DNA of 64,000 bases from VRUE01 sp963824705 (GTDB lineage: Bacteria > Actinomycetota > Thermoleophilia > Solirubrobacterales > 70-9): NCBI GenBank assembly GCA_963824705.1, contig CAWGQE010000003.1:1922001-1986000 (forward strand), written 5' to 3'. The translations under genes were made by a program, and so were the position numbers. Under the pieces are notes generated by a model. It did no database searches and was not told the DNA's origin. It was given only the letters and a program-made list of their open reading frames with translations. Positions 51,369 to 59,271 of the stretch are shown in pieces; within the stretch, counting starts at the first letter, position 1; each line of letters begins with the position of its first letter.

Positions 51369-51453
51369 TTGATTCCTTTCCCTATCTGTTTCCCGGCGCC
51401 CGCCTTCCGGACGGGCGCCCGTCTCGATTTGCCGAGACGCCCAGACTCTTAGC
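50689..51453. repeat. 765-bp perfect direct repeat, copy B
   Basis: Identical by eye to 42885-43649. Both copies lie in the same orientation, so recombination between them would delete 7.8 kb carrying the two giant secreted-protein genes. Confidence 0.93.
51395..51439 (-). promoter_or_regulatory. Twin hairpins in the leader of copy B
   Basis: Same two adjoining stem-loops as in copy A (stems of 8 and 7 bp), part of the perfect repeat. Confidence 0.6.
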
Positions 51454-51622
51454 TGCCGCTTTCCCTTTGGTCAAACTTAATGAAAGATTATTTCTGTTTG
51501 TTTGCAGCCACCAGGCTTGCTTTTAGACGAAAAGCCTGCAATCGGCGTCTGGCAGATCGGTGCGCGCGCAATTTCGCGAGCGCGGCTATCCGTGCGATGG
51601 CTCCATTCCACGGTGAGTGACT

Positions 51623-51652
51623 TTGAACGATTTCGTTCAGATTTGTTAAAGT
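51623..51652 (+). promoter_or_regulatory. Putative promoter of the lipoprotein gene with small inverted repeat
   Basis: TTGAAC (51623-51628) and TAAAGT (51647-51652) are 18 bp apart. GAACGA/TCGTTC (51625-51630 and 51633-51638) is a perfect inverted repeat overlapping the -35, a possible operator. Confidence 0.5.
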
Positions 51653-51690
51653 AATCTCTCTAGGTACCTGCAAAATGGAGGAGGAGAGAT

Positions 51691-52221
51691 TTGACTTCCC
51701 GAGCTTGGCTTGGCGTAGCGGCGATAGCCGTCGCGGGGTTGGCCTTGGTGTGGGCCGGATGCGGAGAAGGAGGCGGGAACGGCGGCGGTTCCAGCCCCAG
51801 CCAGCCGGCTGAAGCAAGCGAATCGGGCGGGACGGTGACGACCTCCTCGCTCTCCAGGGCCACGTACGCCGAGCAGGCGACGGCGGCCTGCCGACGCGAG
51901 GGTCAGCGGATCCTGGCCGGACTTGCGACCCAGCACACCAAAACGAAGCCTGGCGAATTCGAAATCCCGGTGAGCGAAGAACTGAGCGACTCGGTGCTGA
52001 TCCCCTCGGTCGAAAAGGAGCTCGCGGAACTGCGAGAACTCGGCGCTCCAGAGGGAAAGCAGGTTGGAACCGAAGCGCTCCTGAGAGCCCTGCAAACCGG
52101 GATTGAAAGCGACAAGGAGCGAGAAGTCTCGTCGCTCGCCGACTTCGGCAAGGGCTTCAGGCGCTTCGACGAAATAGCGCGCAAGCTGAGTCTGTCCGGA
52201 TGCATCTTCGGCTTAGGATAA
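51691..52221 (+). CDS. Lipoprotein of unknown function, type 1
   Basis: This 176-residue protein starts at TTG 51691 after a strong GGAGGAG site. The signal ends in a lipobox (LVWAGC), then a Gly/Ser linker and a helical domain (YAEQATAACRREGQRILAGL, VLIPSVEKELAELRELGAP, FDEIARKLSLSGC). The two Cys of the mature domain probably pair. A shorter relative is encoded at 54915. Role unknown; it is anchored on the outer face of the membrane. Confidence 0.82.
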   Translation: MTSRAWLGVAAIAVAGLALVWAGCGEGGGNGGGSSPSQPAEASESGGTVTTSSLSRATYAEQATAACRREGQRILAGLATQHTKTKPGEFEIPVSEELSDSVLIPSVEKELAELRELGAPEGKQVGTEALLRALQTGIESDKEREVSSLADFGKGFRRFDEIARKLSLSGCIFGLG

Positions 52222-52318
52222 TTCTCCAAATCAAATCGCAATCGTTCCGAAAGCATTACGATAGGTTTTCAATACCCGGGAATGGGACCCGGCCGGAACC
52301 TCTACAGGGAGGGAATCG

Positions 52319-53110
52319 ATGTTCTCATTGCTACGCAACCGCTTCGGCATCCCGGGCGTGATCTCAGTGATCGCGCTCGTGTTCGCGATGTTCGGCGGCG
52401 CTTACGCCGCGACCAACGGCAACCCGCTCGCCGGCGCCTCCAAGCGCAACCACAAGAAGTCCAGCAGCGGCCTCAACAGCAAACAAAAAACGGAAGTCAA
52501 GAAGATCGCCAAGGGCTTCCAGGGCACCGGCCCTGCCGGCCCGCAGGGGCCGCCCGGCTCCGCCGGCGCCAAGGGGGACAACGGCAGCAACGGCGCCAAG
52601 GGAGATACCGGCGCTCCGGGTACTCCGGGTACTCCGGGTACTCCGGGCTCCCCCTGGACGGTCGGTGGCACGCTGCCTCCGAACGCCACTGAGACGGGCG
52701 CATGGAGCGCCGATGCCGCACAGGCCTTTCCAGGTAATGGAAAACTCTCGATTTCCTTTCCGGTCCAACTAGAAGCACCCCTAGACACGGACCATGTCCG
52801 ATATGTCGGCGAAAAAGGGCACGAATGGAACGCGGTCGGAGAAGAACTGACCACTGCGGAAGAAGAAGCAAATCCGAACTCCGCTTTCTTCCAGTGCGAG
52901 GGCAGCCCCGCTGCGCCGGAAGCGAATTCGGGCTATCTCTGCGTATACGCCACCCGGGAGAGCCACGCCATCGGCGGGGTCGGAGGGCTCCTATTCAGCA
53001 ATCCGGAAGCCGTGTCCCAAGGCGGCGCTTCGGTCGCCGGAACGCTGATGCAAATCATCGAAACCGGTTCCGAACCGCTGGCTTTCGGAACCTGGGCAGT
53101 TACTGGGTAA
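52319..53110 (+). CDS. Collagen-like repeat protein
   Basis: This 263-residue protein has the N-terminal segment NRFGIPGVISVIALVFAMFG with GGAYAA, an exported leader or anchor common in Thermoleophilia. After a Lys-rich spacer, residues about 70-112 are Gly-X-Y triplets (GPAGPQGPPGSAGAKGDNG and GTPGTPGTPG), enough for a short collagen triple helix. A C-terminal domain of about 150 residues (with Cys in FFQCEGS and YLCVYATRES) would be the trimer head. The GTP triplets are encoded by a 9-bp tandem repeat around 52617-52650, prone to slippage. RBS GGGAGGG precedes ATG 52319. Confidence 0.88.
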   Translation: MFSLLRNRFGIPGVISVIALVFAMFGGAYAATNGNPLAGASKRNHKKSSSGLNSKQKTEVKKIAKGFQGTGPAGPQGPPGSAGAKGDNGSNGAKGDTGAPGTPGTPGTPGSPWTVGGTLPPNATETGAWSADAAQAFPGNGKLSISFPVQLEAPLDTDHVRYVGEKGHEWNAVGEELTTAEEEANPNSAFFQCEGSPAAPEANSGYLCVYATRESHAIGGVGGLLFSNPEAVSQGGASVAGTLMQIIETGSEPLAFGTWAVTG

Positions 53111-53158
53111 CCAGCGCTGATGCAGCTTCTCTCCACCAGGAGGGCGAAGCTGTTGCAC

Positions 53159-53194
53159 TGGCCCGGATGGCATTGCGCCGTCCGGGCCATTTTT
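53159..53194 (+). terminator. Intrinsic terminator after the collagen-like gene
   Basis: TGGCCCGGA (53159-53167) pairs perfectly with TCCGGGCCA (53181-53189), with inner pairing TGG/CCG partly extending it, and a run of five T follows (53190-53194). Confidence 0.9.
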
Positions 53195-53206
53195 GAAGTG
53201 AGCCAC

Positions 53207-54202
53207 ATGCGTCGCCCTCGGCTCGGGCCAACCCTCGCGCTGACGACGGCGCTCACCGTCCTCGCCCTTGCCTCCTGCGGTGGCAGCGAAATGCAGAAAC
53301 CGGCTCGCCTGCAGCCGATCGAACTGACGCTCGACTTCCGTCCGACCGCCGATCACGCAGGCATCTTCATGGCGAAGAAGCTCGGCTACTTCGAACAAGA
53401 AGGCCTCGAACTCTCGATCCACACGCCGATCACGCCGCAAAAGCCGATCGAATACATCGCCGACGGCGCCGTCGACCTGGCCATCTCCCACGAGCCGGAG
53501 TTGCTCGCGGCCCGTGCTCGGGGCAGGGAACAGGTGGCCGTCTACGCCCTCGTCCCCCGCCCCCTGACCTCGCTCATCTGGCTGAAGCGCTCGAAGATCA
53601 AGGGAATCGCCGGGCTACGCGGCAAGACGATCGCCACCACGGGGCTGCGCTATCAGCGCGCGCTGCTAAAGGCGATCCTGTCCCGAGCCGGCCTGACCCT
53701 TGCCGACGTGCATACGATCGACGTGGGCTACAACGCCGTCCCTGCGCTGCTCAACGGTCGCGCCGCTGCCGCCTTCGGCTACTGGAACCTCGCGGGAGAA
53801 GAACTCCGCCTACGCGGGGAGCACCCGGTCGTCACGCCGGTCGCCGACCTCGGCGTGCCGCCGTACGACGAGCTGGTGGTGATCGCCAGGAAGAAGCGGC
53901 TCGAACAGGACCCGGCGTCGATCCGTCGCTTCCTGAACGCGGTCGCGCGGGGAACGGCAGCCGCGGCCGCGCGGCCGGCAGTCGCGACCAAGGCGCTGCT
54001 CGAAGCGGAACCCCAGCTGAATCCGAAGCTGACCGCGGCCCAGGTGAGGGCGACCCTGCCACTGCTCTCCCGCCAGGGCTCGATGGATCCGTCGGCGTGG
54101 CGCCGCTTCTCCTCCTGGATGCATGCCGAAGGCCTGATCTCCGCGCAGCGGGCGACCGGCGAAGCCGTGAGCGACGCCTATCTACCGAGCACGGAAAATT
54201 GA
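53207..54202 (+). CDS. NMT1/THI5-like ABC transporter substrate-binding lipoprotein
   Basis: This 331-residue protein has a lipobox (LALASC) and the type II binding-protein fold of the NMT1/THI5 group (LDFRPTADHAGIFMAKKLGY, FEQEGLELSIHTP, ADGAVDLAISHEPELLAAR). The group binds thiamine precursors such as HMP, or sulfonates and nitrate-like ligands. FRPTADHAGIFMAKKLGYF most resembles the HMP/THI5 branch. No permease or ATPase gene is near, so it is an orphan component. It starts 12 nt after a terminator. Confidence 0.88.
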   Translation: MRRPRLGPTLALTTALTVLALASCGGSEMQKPARLQPIELTLDFRPTADHAGIFMAKKLGYFEQEGLELSIHTPITPQKPIEYIADGAVDLAISHEPELLAARARGREQVAVYALVPRPLTSLIWLKRSKIKGIAGLRGKTIATTGLRYQRALLKAILSRAGLTLADVHTIDVGYNAVPALLNGRAAAAFGYWNLAGEELRLRGEHPVVTPVADLGVPPYDELVVIARKKRLEQDPASIRRFLNAVARGTAAAAARPAVATKALLEAEPQLNPKLTAAQVRATLPLLSRQGSMDPSAWRRFSSWMHAEGLISAQRATGEAVSDAYLPSTEN

Positions 54203-54223
54203 CTAATATGATCTGCCAATACA

Positions 54224-54925
54224 ATGACCTGTCGTCTTAAAGCTAAAGCGCTGCTCGCCCTCGGGCTTACCCTCGCCGTATTCGCCCCATCCGCCGCGGC
54301 ACAGGCCAGGGCCGTGTTCACCGTTCCCGAATACGCACTCCTCAGCTCGAAGAGCCCGACCGCCGGCGGCTTCGTCGCCGGCGGCATCGCCAAAGAATGC
54401 GACAAAGTCACGCTCAAAGGGATCCTTCACGGAGAGGAAACGGAATCGGAGTCGATCGAACTCGAACCGGGGTACGAACGCTGCAGGGCCAAGGCGCTGG
54501 ACGGGCTGGCGGTCAAGTTCGTGTTCGGCAGGTGCAACTTCCGGGTGCACGGTCTTGCCCCGATCGGCGGGGAGGAACGGTGGAAGGCGCTGATGGACAT
54601 CGTCTGTCCCCCGCAATACAGCTTCGAGTGGAACGTCTATGAAGCTGAGCGAAGATTTAGCGAAGGCCACGCCGCTTGCAGCACAGACATGCCCCCCCAG
54701 GCCGACCTCCCGGGCGTCGAAGTCGTCAACCTGCGCAACTCCGGAGAGCTCGCGATTCACTGGCGACTCAAAAACATCGCCTACCGCGCATACGGCCTGG
54801 AGCTTCTCTGCGGCTCCCCCTTCGGCGCGCTCGAGCACGGCGCCAGCCTCAGCGGCAGCGCCACCCTCGTTGCGACCAACTACAGGAAACGCCACCTGGA
54901 TTTCGCGGTGCGCGATGGCCGATAG
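54224..54925 (+). CDS. Secreted Cys-rich protein, distant relative of copies A and B
   Basis: This 233-residue protein has a signal peptide (ALLALGLTLAVFAPSAAA, cut after AQA). The mature part shares an ordered pattern with copies A and B: a first Cys in AKECDKVTL, GYERCRA, GRCNF, MDIVCPPQY, AACSTDMPPQADLPGVEVVN, though overall identity is low. TATGAT at 54209-54214 lies nine bases before the ATG with no RBS, so the message may be leaderless. The end overlaps the next start by 11 nt. Confidence 0.8.
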   Translation: MTCRLKAKALLALGLTLAVFAPSAAAQARAVFTVPEYALLSSKSPTAGGFVAGGIAKECDKVTLKGILHGEETESESIELEPGYERCRAKALDGLAVKFVFGRCNFRVHGLAPIGGEERWKALMDIVCPPQYSFEWNVYEAERRFSEGHAACSTDMPPQADLPGVEVVNLRNSGELAIHWRLKNIAYRAYGLELLCGSPFGALEHGASLSGSATLVATNYRKRHLDFAVRDGR

Positions 54926-55379
54926 GGCCTTCCGCCTCGTCCCGTTGATCCTCCTCGCCGCGGCTCTCGCGGCGATTGCCGCCGGCTGCGGCGGTGGCAG
55001 CGGAGGCTCGGACAGCACGGCGGCCTTCGCCAGTTCCAAGTTCGGGCAGCAGGTCGAATCGATATGCGCACGGGGACGGCTTCGGGCGCTGCGCTACCAA
55101 CCGTCTCGGCGCGCCGGTCGCACCGAACTCGAGGCGGCCGCCGATCTGATCAAGACCGACGTAATCCCGTCCCTGCAGACGATGATCGGGGAAATCGAAG
55201 CCCTCGACGCGCCCACCGAAGACCAGGAGCCACTCGAAGCGCTGCTCGCCGCGATGCAGCGGTCGGTCGACACGGCGAAGAAGGCAGGCGAGCCGACGCT
55301 CGACCAGATCGATCGACTCCTGGGCCAGAGCGGCCACTTGGCGAAGCAGGACGGTCTGACGGCCTGCATTCTCGGCTGA
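54915..55379 (+). CDS. Lipoprotein of unknown function, type 2
   Basis: This 154-residue protein has a lipobox (LAAIAAGC) and a Gly/Ser linker. The helical domain (ESICARGRLRALRY, DVIPSLQTMIGEIEALDAP, DGLTACILG) matches that of the lipoprotein at 51691: a Cys near the start, the VIPS and LDAP/LGAP landmarks, and a final Cys four residues from the end. The two are paralogues. It is coupled to the preceding secreted-protein gene. Confidence 0.82.
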   Translation: MADRAFRLVPLILLAAALAAIAAGCGGGSGGSDSTAAFASSKFGQQVESICARGRLRALRYQPSRRAGRTELEAAADLIKTDVIPSLQTMIGEIEALDAPTEDQEPLEALLAAMQRSVDTAKKAGEPTLDQIDRLLGQSGHLAKQDGLTACILG

Positions 55380-55392
55380 GCGACCGGTCGCG

Positions 55393-56247
55393 TCAGGCCT
55401 CTCGCGTTGGCCGTATACGGATGTAGAGCGGGCTCGCCATCACCAGGGTCATATTCTGACCCACGGCGACGTAAGAAACCTGGGCGAGGCCTTCGCAGGG
55501 CGCGCCGTTGTGCAGGTCGACGAGCCCGGGCGCGTCGAGCCATCCGTCGCCGGCGAACAGCCTGTACATCGAGAGCGCCGTGTCCGGGTGGCGACCACGG
55601 CGTGACTCCAGCGCGCCCGCATCAGGGGCGGGCAGCTCGGCGGCGCCGCGCTCTTCCCAGGCGCGGCAATACTCCGTCCACTGGATGAAGAGTTGCCCGG
55701 TACCCGAGCCGGAACGACTGCCGACCGCGCCGAGCAACTCCGCCGTGCGGTATGGAGGTCGGACATGGTGGGCCGAGCCGTTCATGATCAGCCCCGGCAC
55801 CCAGAGCCCGGGGCGAACGGGCTCCGCGTCAACGGCGATCAGCGCTTTGACCTCATGGGTCGAGTCGTCGCAACCGACGCCGAAGCGCAGCGGACGATGG
55901 AAGCGGATCCAGTGGCCCTCATCCGGGTCACCCTCGCCGGCCTCGAGGTCGCACATCCCGTGGCGGTGGAGCCGGTCGGTGATGCGGTCGAGCAGCCGCA
56001 CCATCTGCCGCTCCCGCTTCCCCGGGTCGACGTGCCGGCCGCGTGCGGACGCCCGGAGGTGGGCCTGCGCACCGGGGGGCCCAAACGCAAGACCACCCTC
56101 CGCCTCGACATCGACGCAGGGCGCCAATGACCCCGTCCTCATGCCCCATCCCGCGGCGAGTTCGATCAGCTTGCGGGGGGAGACGTAGACCAAGCCACCC
56201 GAGGAACGGGAGGTGCGGTCGCGACGACCTTGCAATCTCAACCCCAT
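55393..56247 (-). CDS. Unknown 284-residue protein
   Basis: I do not recognise this protein with confidence. VYVSPRKLIELAAGWG near the start, HWIRFHRPLRFGVGCDDSTH in the middle and QVSYVAVGQNMTLVMASPLYIR at the end suggest a soluble alpha/beta fold; it may belong to the SAVMC3_10250/DUF7019 type of actinobacterial proteins. No signal or membrane segment is seen. It ends 13 nt from the convergent lipoprotein gene and is divergent from the next gene with a gap of 20 nt. Confidence 0.65.
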   Translation of the reverse strand: MGLRLQGRRDRTSRSSGGLVYVSPRKLIELAAGWGMRTGSLAPCVDVEAEGGLAFGPPGAQAHLRASARGRHVDPGKRERQMVRLLDRITDRLHRHGMCDLEAGEGDPDEGHWIRFHRPLRFGVGCDDSTHEVKALIAVDAEPVRPGLWVPGLIMNGSAHHVRPPYRTAELLGAVGSRSGSGTGQLFIQWTEYCRAWEERGAAELPAPDAGALESRRGRHPDTALSMYRLFAGDGWLDAPGLVDLHNGAPCEGLAQVSYVAVGQNMTLVMASPLYIRIRPTREA

Positions 56248-56267
56248 CCGTGCCTAAATCTATCCGA

Positions 56268-57083
56268 GTGAGTACCGAAGGCGAGAGGATCCGGCGAGAG
56301 GGCTTCGAGGAAGGGCGACGCTTCGAGCGCCTGCAGGGCCTGTTCTTCCCCGGCGTGCCAGGATGCCGACCGTGGACAGACGGGGTGGCCTTCGAACCGG
56401 CGGACACTCTGTTCGAGTCCCAGGTCGCCTACGAGCGCGACCTCCGTACCGAGCGGCGGCGCCTCCAGCGCGGCCTCTGGCTACTGCGCAAAGACGGCGA
56501 GAGCCCCGAGCGGCTCGAGCCGCTCGAAGAGGCAGACCGCGCGATCGCAGGCGAGCTGGCCAAGGCGAAGGGCATGGTGGACGAGGATCTCCGCGACGCT
56601 CGCCGCCCGCCCTATGCCGTGGCCGCGATGCGCTGCCTGCCCCAACGCCCCGCGCACGTCGTCGAGCTCGAGAGCCTGGGCGCCTTCGTCGCGTCCGACG
56701 AGCGGCGCAAGCTGCCGGACGGGCCGCAACGCGAAGATGCCGGAGGGGCAGACTTCGGAGCCGACTGGCAGCGCGAGAACCCGTTCCGGCGCTGGGAGAC
56801 GACCTCGTGGCGACTCTCGTGGTTGTGCACCGGGGAGGAACCGACACTCGAGGTCTACGCGCTCGAGCTGTTTCGGTCGGGGCTGCGAAGCGGACGCCGG
56901 ACCGGTCGCGTCTGGCTGCTCGGCTCGCTTCCTGGCTGGTGGGCCGCCAACGAGACGCTCGCGGTCCTGCAGCTCGATGCGCAGCGGGAGCGCAACTCAC
57001 TCGTTCTCGCCGCCGAAGCAGTCCGCGCCGCGGCGCGCGACGAACCGGTGGCCGACCTGGCGCGACGCCTCGCGCTGGGCTGA
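56268..57083 (+). CDS. Unknown 271-residue protein
   Basis: The family is not recognised. It starts at GTG 56268 (VSTEGERIRREGFEEGRRFE). Charged helical segments (VAYERDLRTERRRLQRGLWLL, EELAKAKG-like stretches) are followed by a C-terminal part (WRLSWLCTGEEPTLEVYALEL, VWLLGSLPGWWAANETLAVL). No membrane helix or signal is present. Codon use is GC-rich as in core genes. The divergent neighbour at 55393 may be functionally linked, since the two share a 20-nt start region. Confidence 0.6.
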   Translation: MSTEGERIRREGFEEGRRFERLQGLFFPGVPGCRPWTDGVAFEPADTLFESQVAYERDLRTERRRLQRGLWLLRKDGESPERLEPLEEADRAIAGELAKAKGMVDEDLRDARRPPYAVAAMRCLPQRPAHVVELESLGAFVASDERRKLPDGPQREDAGGADFGADWQRENPFRRWETTSWRLSWLCTGEEPTLEVYALELFRSGLRSGRRTGRVWLLGSLPGWWAANETLAVLQLDAQRERNSLVLAAEAVRAAARDEPVADLARRLALG

Positions 57084-57125
57084 GCCAGAAGCCCACTCGC
57101 CCTCTCTCGGGTACAGCCGCAAGTC

Positions 57126-58004
57126 TCAACTACCTCCCGCGTAAGGGAGTTCCCCAGTGTCGTGCAGCTCATGGCGCAGCGAGTTGATCGTCGCTCCCGC
57201 CAACAGCGCCAAGCTCAGCAGGTAGAACCAGAGCAGGGCGATCAGCACGAAGCCCAAGGTCGATCCGAAGCGCGAGAGGCTCGAGACGTTGGCGAGGTAG
57301 AAGGGGAAGGCCCAGTTGGCGATGCTGACCGCGACGGTGACGAATGCGGCGCCGGGCCATACGTCGCGCCAGGGCATGTGCCCTTTCGGCACCGCCCAGT
57401 AGATGACGCAGCAGATCGCGAAGACGATCAGCACCGCCAGACCCAAGAGCAGCGCCGTGTCGATCGCTTTGATGTCGGAGAGGCCGAGCGGCAGGCGGTC
57501 GGTGCTGGAGACCAACGCAGCCTCGATCGCCGGCAGCAAGATGCTCGCCGCGATGAAGAGCAGCACCACGCCGAGCATCGCAAAGGAGAAGCGCTTCTGC
57601 TCGACCCAGCCGCGCGTCGGCACGTGGTAGATGCGACCGAAGGCGGTGTCCATCGCACCCCAAAAGGAGGCGCCGATCCAGAGTGAGCCGAGAAAGGCGG
57701 CGATCCCGATCGTCGTCGAGTTGTCCTCGATCCGTTTGAGCGCGTCGGCCAGGGTTGCCTGCTCAGCATTGGGGAAGAGCCGCTGTAGGTCGTCCAGGAC
57801 GCCCGTTTCCACGCCCTTGATCTTCAGCACCTGGCCGAAGATGAAGAGCACCAGCAGGGCGAAGGGGAAGACGGCGAGCATCAGATTGTAGGCGACCATC
57901 GCCGAGAGCCCGGTGACGTTCTCGCGGTATGCGCGCTGCCAGAAGGCGCGCAACCAGGGACGTGGATTTGCCGTGAGCTTGGACACAGACAGTCTTGACT
58001 TCAA
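57126..58004 (-). CDS. YihY/BrkB family membrane protein
   Basis: This protein of about 292 residues has six membrane helices and the family landmarks AFWQRAYRENVTGLSAMVAYNLMLAV in pieces, FPFALLVLFIFG, SLWIGASFWGAMDTAFGRIYHV and GFVLIALLWFYLLSLALLAGATIN. The family was once annotated as RNase BN but has no nuclease activity shown; envelope homeostasis is presumed. A TTG at 58004 or GTG at 57986 could start it; both overlap the rpoD promoter. Its C terminus (LRHELHDTGELPYAGGS) resembles the relic at 40084. Confidence 0.9.
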   Translation of the reverse strand: MKSRLSVSKLTANPRPWLRAFWQRAYRENVTGLSAMVAYNLMLAVFPFALLVLFIFGQVLKIKGVETGVLDDLQRLFPNAEQATLADALKRIEDNSTTIGIAAFLGSLWIGASFWGAMDTAFGRIYHVPTRGWVEQKRFSFAMLGVVLLFIAASILLPAIEAALVSSTDRLPLGLSDIKAIDTALLLGLAVLIVFAICCVIYWAVPKGHMPWRDVWPGAAFVTVAVSIANWAFPFYLANVSSLSRFGSTLGFVLIALLWFYLLSLALLAGATINSLRHELHDTGELPYAGGS

Positions 58005-58023
58005 AAACTGAAGCGCCTATCAT
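57995..58023 (+). promoter_or_regulatory. Sigma-70-type promoter of rpoD
   Basis: TTGACT (57995-58000) and TATCAT (58018-58023) are 17 bp apart, close to consensus. The spacer holds the inverted repeat CTTCA/TGAAG (57999-58003 and 58009-58013), similar to the core of the palindrome near hxlR. Transcription would start near 58030, giving a leader of about 100 nt. Confidence 0.8.
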
Positions 58024-58075
58024 GCGAACAGACGTTTGAGGCCTTTCTAGACGTGCAGGGCCCTATATCTACTTC

Positions 58076-58103
58076 GCGGACCGCGTCGCCGGTCCGCTTT
58101 TTT
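58076..58103 (+). terminator. Intrinsic terminator/attenuator in the rpoD leader
   Basis: GCGGACCG (58076-58083) pairs perfectly with CGGTCCGC (58090-58097) around a 6-nt loop, followed at once by six T. It lies 25 nt before the rpoD ATG and downstream of its promoter. The nearest upstream plus-strand gene ends about 1 kb away, beyond a divergent gene, so this is not its terminator. Attenuation or a small leader RNA is likely. Confidence 0.85.
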
Positions 58104-58128
58104 GACGCAGAAAGACGGGTGCAGATTA

Positions 58129-59235
58129 ATGCTGGTTGCAGAGCTTCAGGAGCTCGAGGAGGTCAAAGGGCTGATCCACAGGGGTCAGCAGCTGGGCGTG
58201 CTCACCTTCGGCGACATCGCCACCGCGGTGTCTGAGGTCGATCTCGACGAGTCCGACGTCGAGGACCTCTACGGCCATATCGAGAAGCAGGGCATCGAGC
58301 TTGTCGAGGACATGGATCCGGCCCAGAAAGCGGCCGCCGACGCGATGCCCGCCGACACCGGCCGCAAAGGCCGCCGCCGCGCCAAAGCCGCGATCGACCT
58401 CAAACCGGACATGACGACGGACAGCCTGCAGCTGTTCCTCAAGGACATCGGCAAAGTCCGCCTGTTGACCGCGCAGGAGGAGGTCGAACTCGCCAAGCGG
58501 ATCGAGCGCGGCGACCTCGACGCGAAGCAGAAAATGGTCGAGTCCAACCTGCGCCTGGTCGTCTCGATCGCCAAGAACTACCGCAACCAGGGCCTCCCCT
58601 TCCTCGACCTGATCCAGGAGGGGACGCTGGGCCTCGTCCGCGCCGCGGAGAAGTTCGACTACCGCAAGGGCTTCAAGTTCTCCACCTACGCGACCTGGTG
58701 GATCCGCCAGGCGATCGCCCGCGCCCTGGCAGACAAGGCACGCACGATCCGCATCCCGGTCCACGTGGTCGAGAAGCTGAACAAGATCGGCCGCGCCGAG
58801 CGCAAGCTGGTCACCGAGCTCGGCCGTGAGCCGACCCCGGAGGAGATCGCCGAGGTCACCGGGATCGACCCCGAGGAGGTCGACTCGATCAAGCGCTCCG
58901 CCCAGGCTCCGGTATCGCTCGAGAAGCCGGTCGGCGACGAGGAGGAGTCGGAGTTCGGCCAGTTCATCGCTGACGAGAAGGCCGAGTCCCCCTTCGATCG
59001 AGCCGCGGACCTGCTGACCAAAGAGGCGCTAAAGGAAGCACTGGAGAACCTCTCCTACCGCGAGCGCCGAGTGCTCGAACTTCGCTACGGGCTCGGCGGC
59101 GAGCACCCTCGCACCCTCGACGAGGTCGGCCGCACGTTCAACGTCACCCGCGAGCGGATCCGCCAGATCGAGAACCAGAGCCTCAAAAAGCTCCAGCAGC
59201 TGGGCGAAGCGCAAAAACTGCGCGAAGTTACCTGA
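58129..59235 (+). CDS. rpoD: RNA polymerase primary sigma factor
   Basis: This 368-residue sigma-70 protein has an N-terminal region 1.1-like domain (residues 1-55, VKGLIHRGQQLGVLTFGDIA), a basic linker, region 1.2 (DSLQLFLKDIGKVRLLTAQEE), region 2 (NLRLVVSIAKNYRNQGLPF, DLIQEGTLGLVRAAEKFDY, FSTYATWWIRQAIARAL), region 3 (IRIPVHVVEKLNKI) and region 4.2 (TLDEVGRTFNVTRERIRQIE). All belong to group 1. An in-frame TTG at 58102 lies inside the terminator T-run, so ATG 58129 is preferred. The Shine-Dalgarno is weak. It is the housekeeping sigma or a very close paralogue. Confidence 0.95.
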   Translation: MLVAELQELEEVKGLIHRGQQLGVLTFGDIATAVSEVDLDESDVEDLYGHIEKQGIELVEDMDPAQKAAADAMPADTGRKGRRRAKAAIDLKPDMTTDSLQLFLKDIGKVRLLTAQEEVELAKRIERGDLDAKQKMVESNLRLVVSIAKNYRNQGLPFLDLIQEGTLGLVRAAEKFDYRKGFKFSTYATWWIRQAIARALADKARTIRIPVHVVEKLNKIGRAERKLVTELGREPTPEEIAEVTGIDPEEVDSIKRSAQAPVSLEKPVGDEEESEFGQFIADEKAESPFDRAADLLTKEALKEALENLSYRERRVLELRYGLGGEHPRTLDEVGRTFNVTRERIRQIENQSLKKLQQLGEAQKLREVT

Positions 59236-59271
59236 CGCGCAGGGCCGCAGTTGCTATAAGGTTCCTGATTG

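Noticed and set aside
52617..52650. CRISPR-like short repeats
   Set aside because: Nine-base in-frame collagen triplets without spacers; no cas genes in the window.
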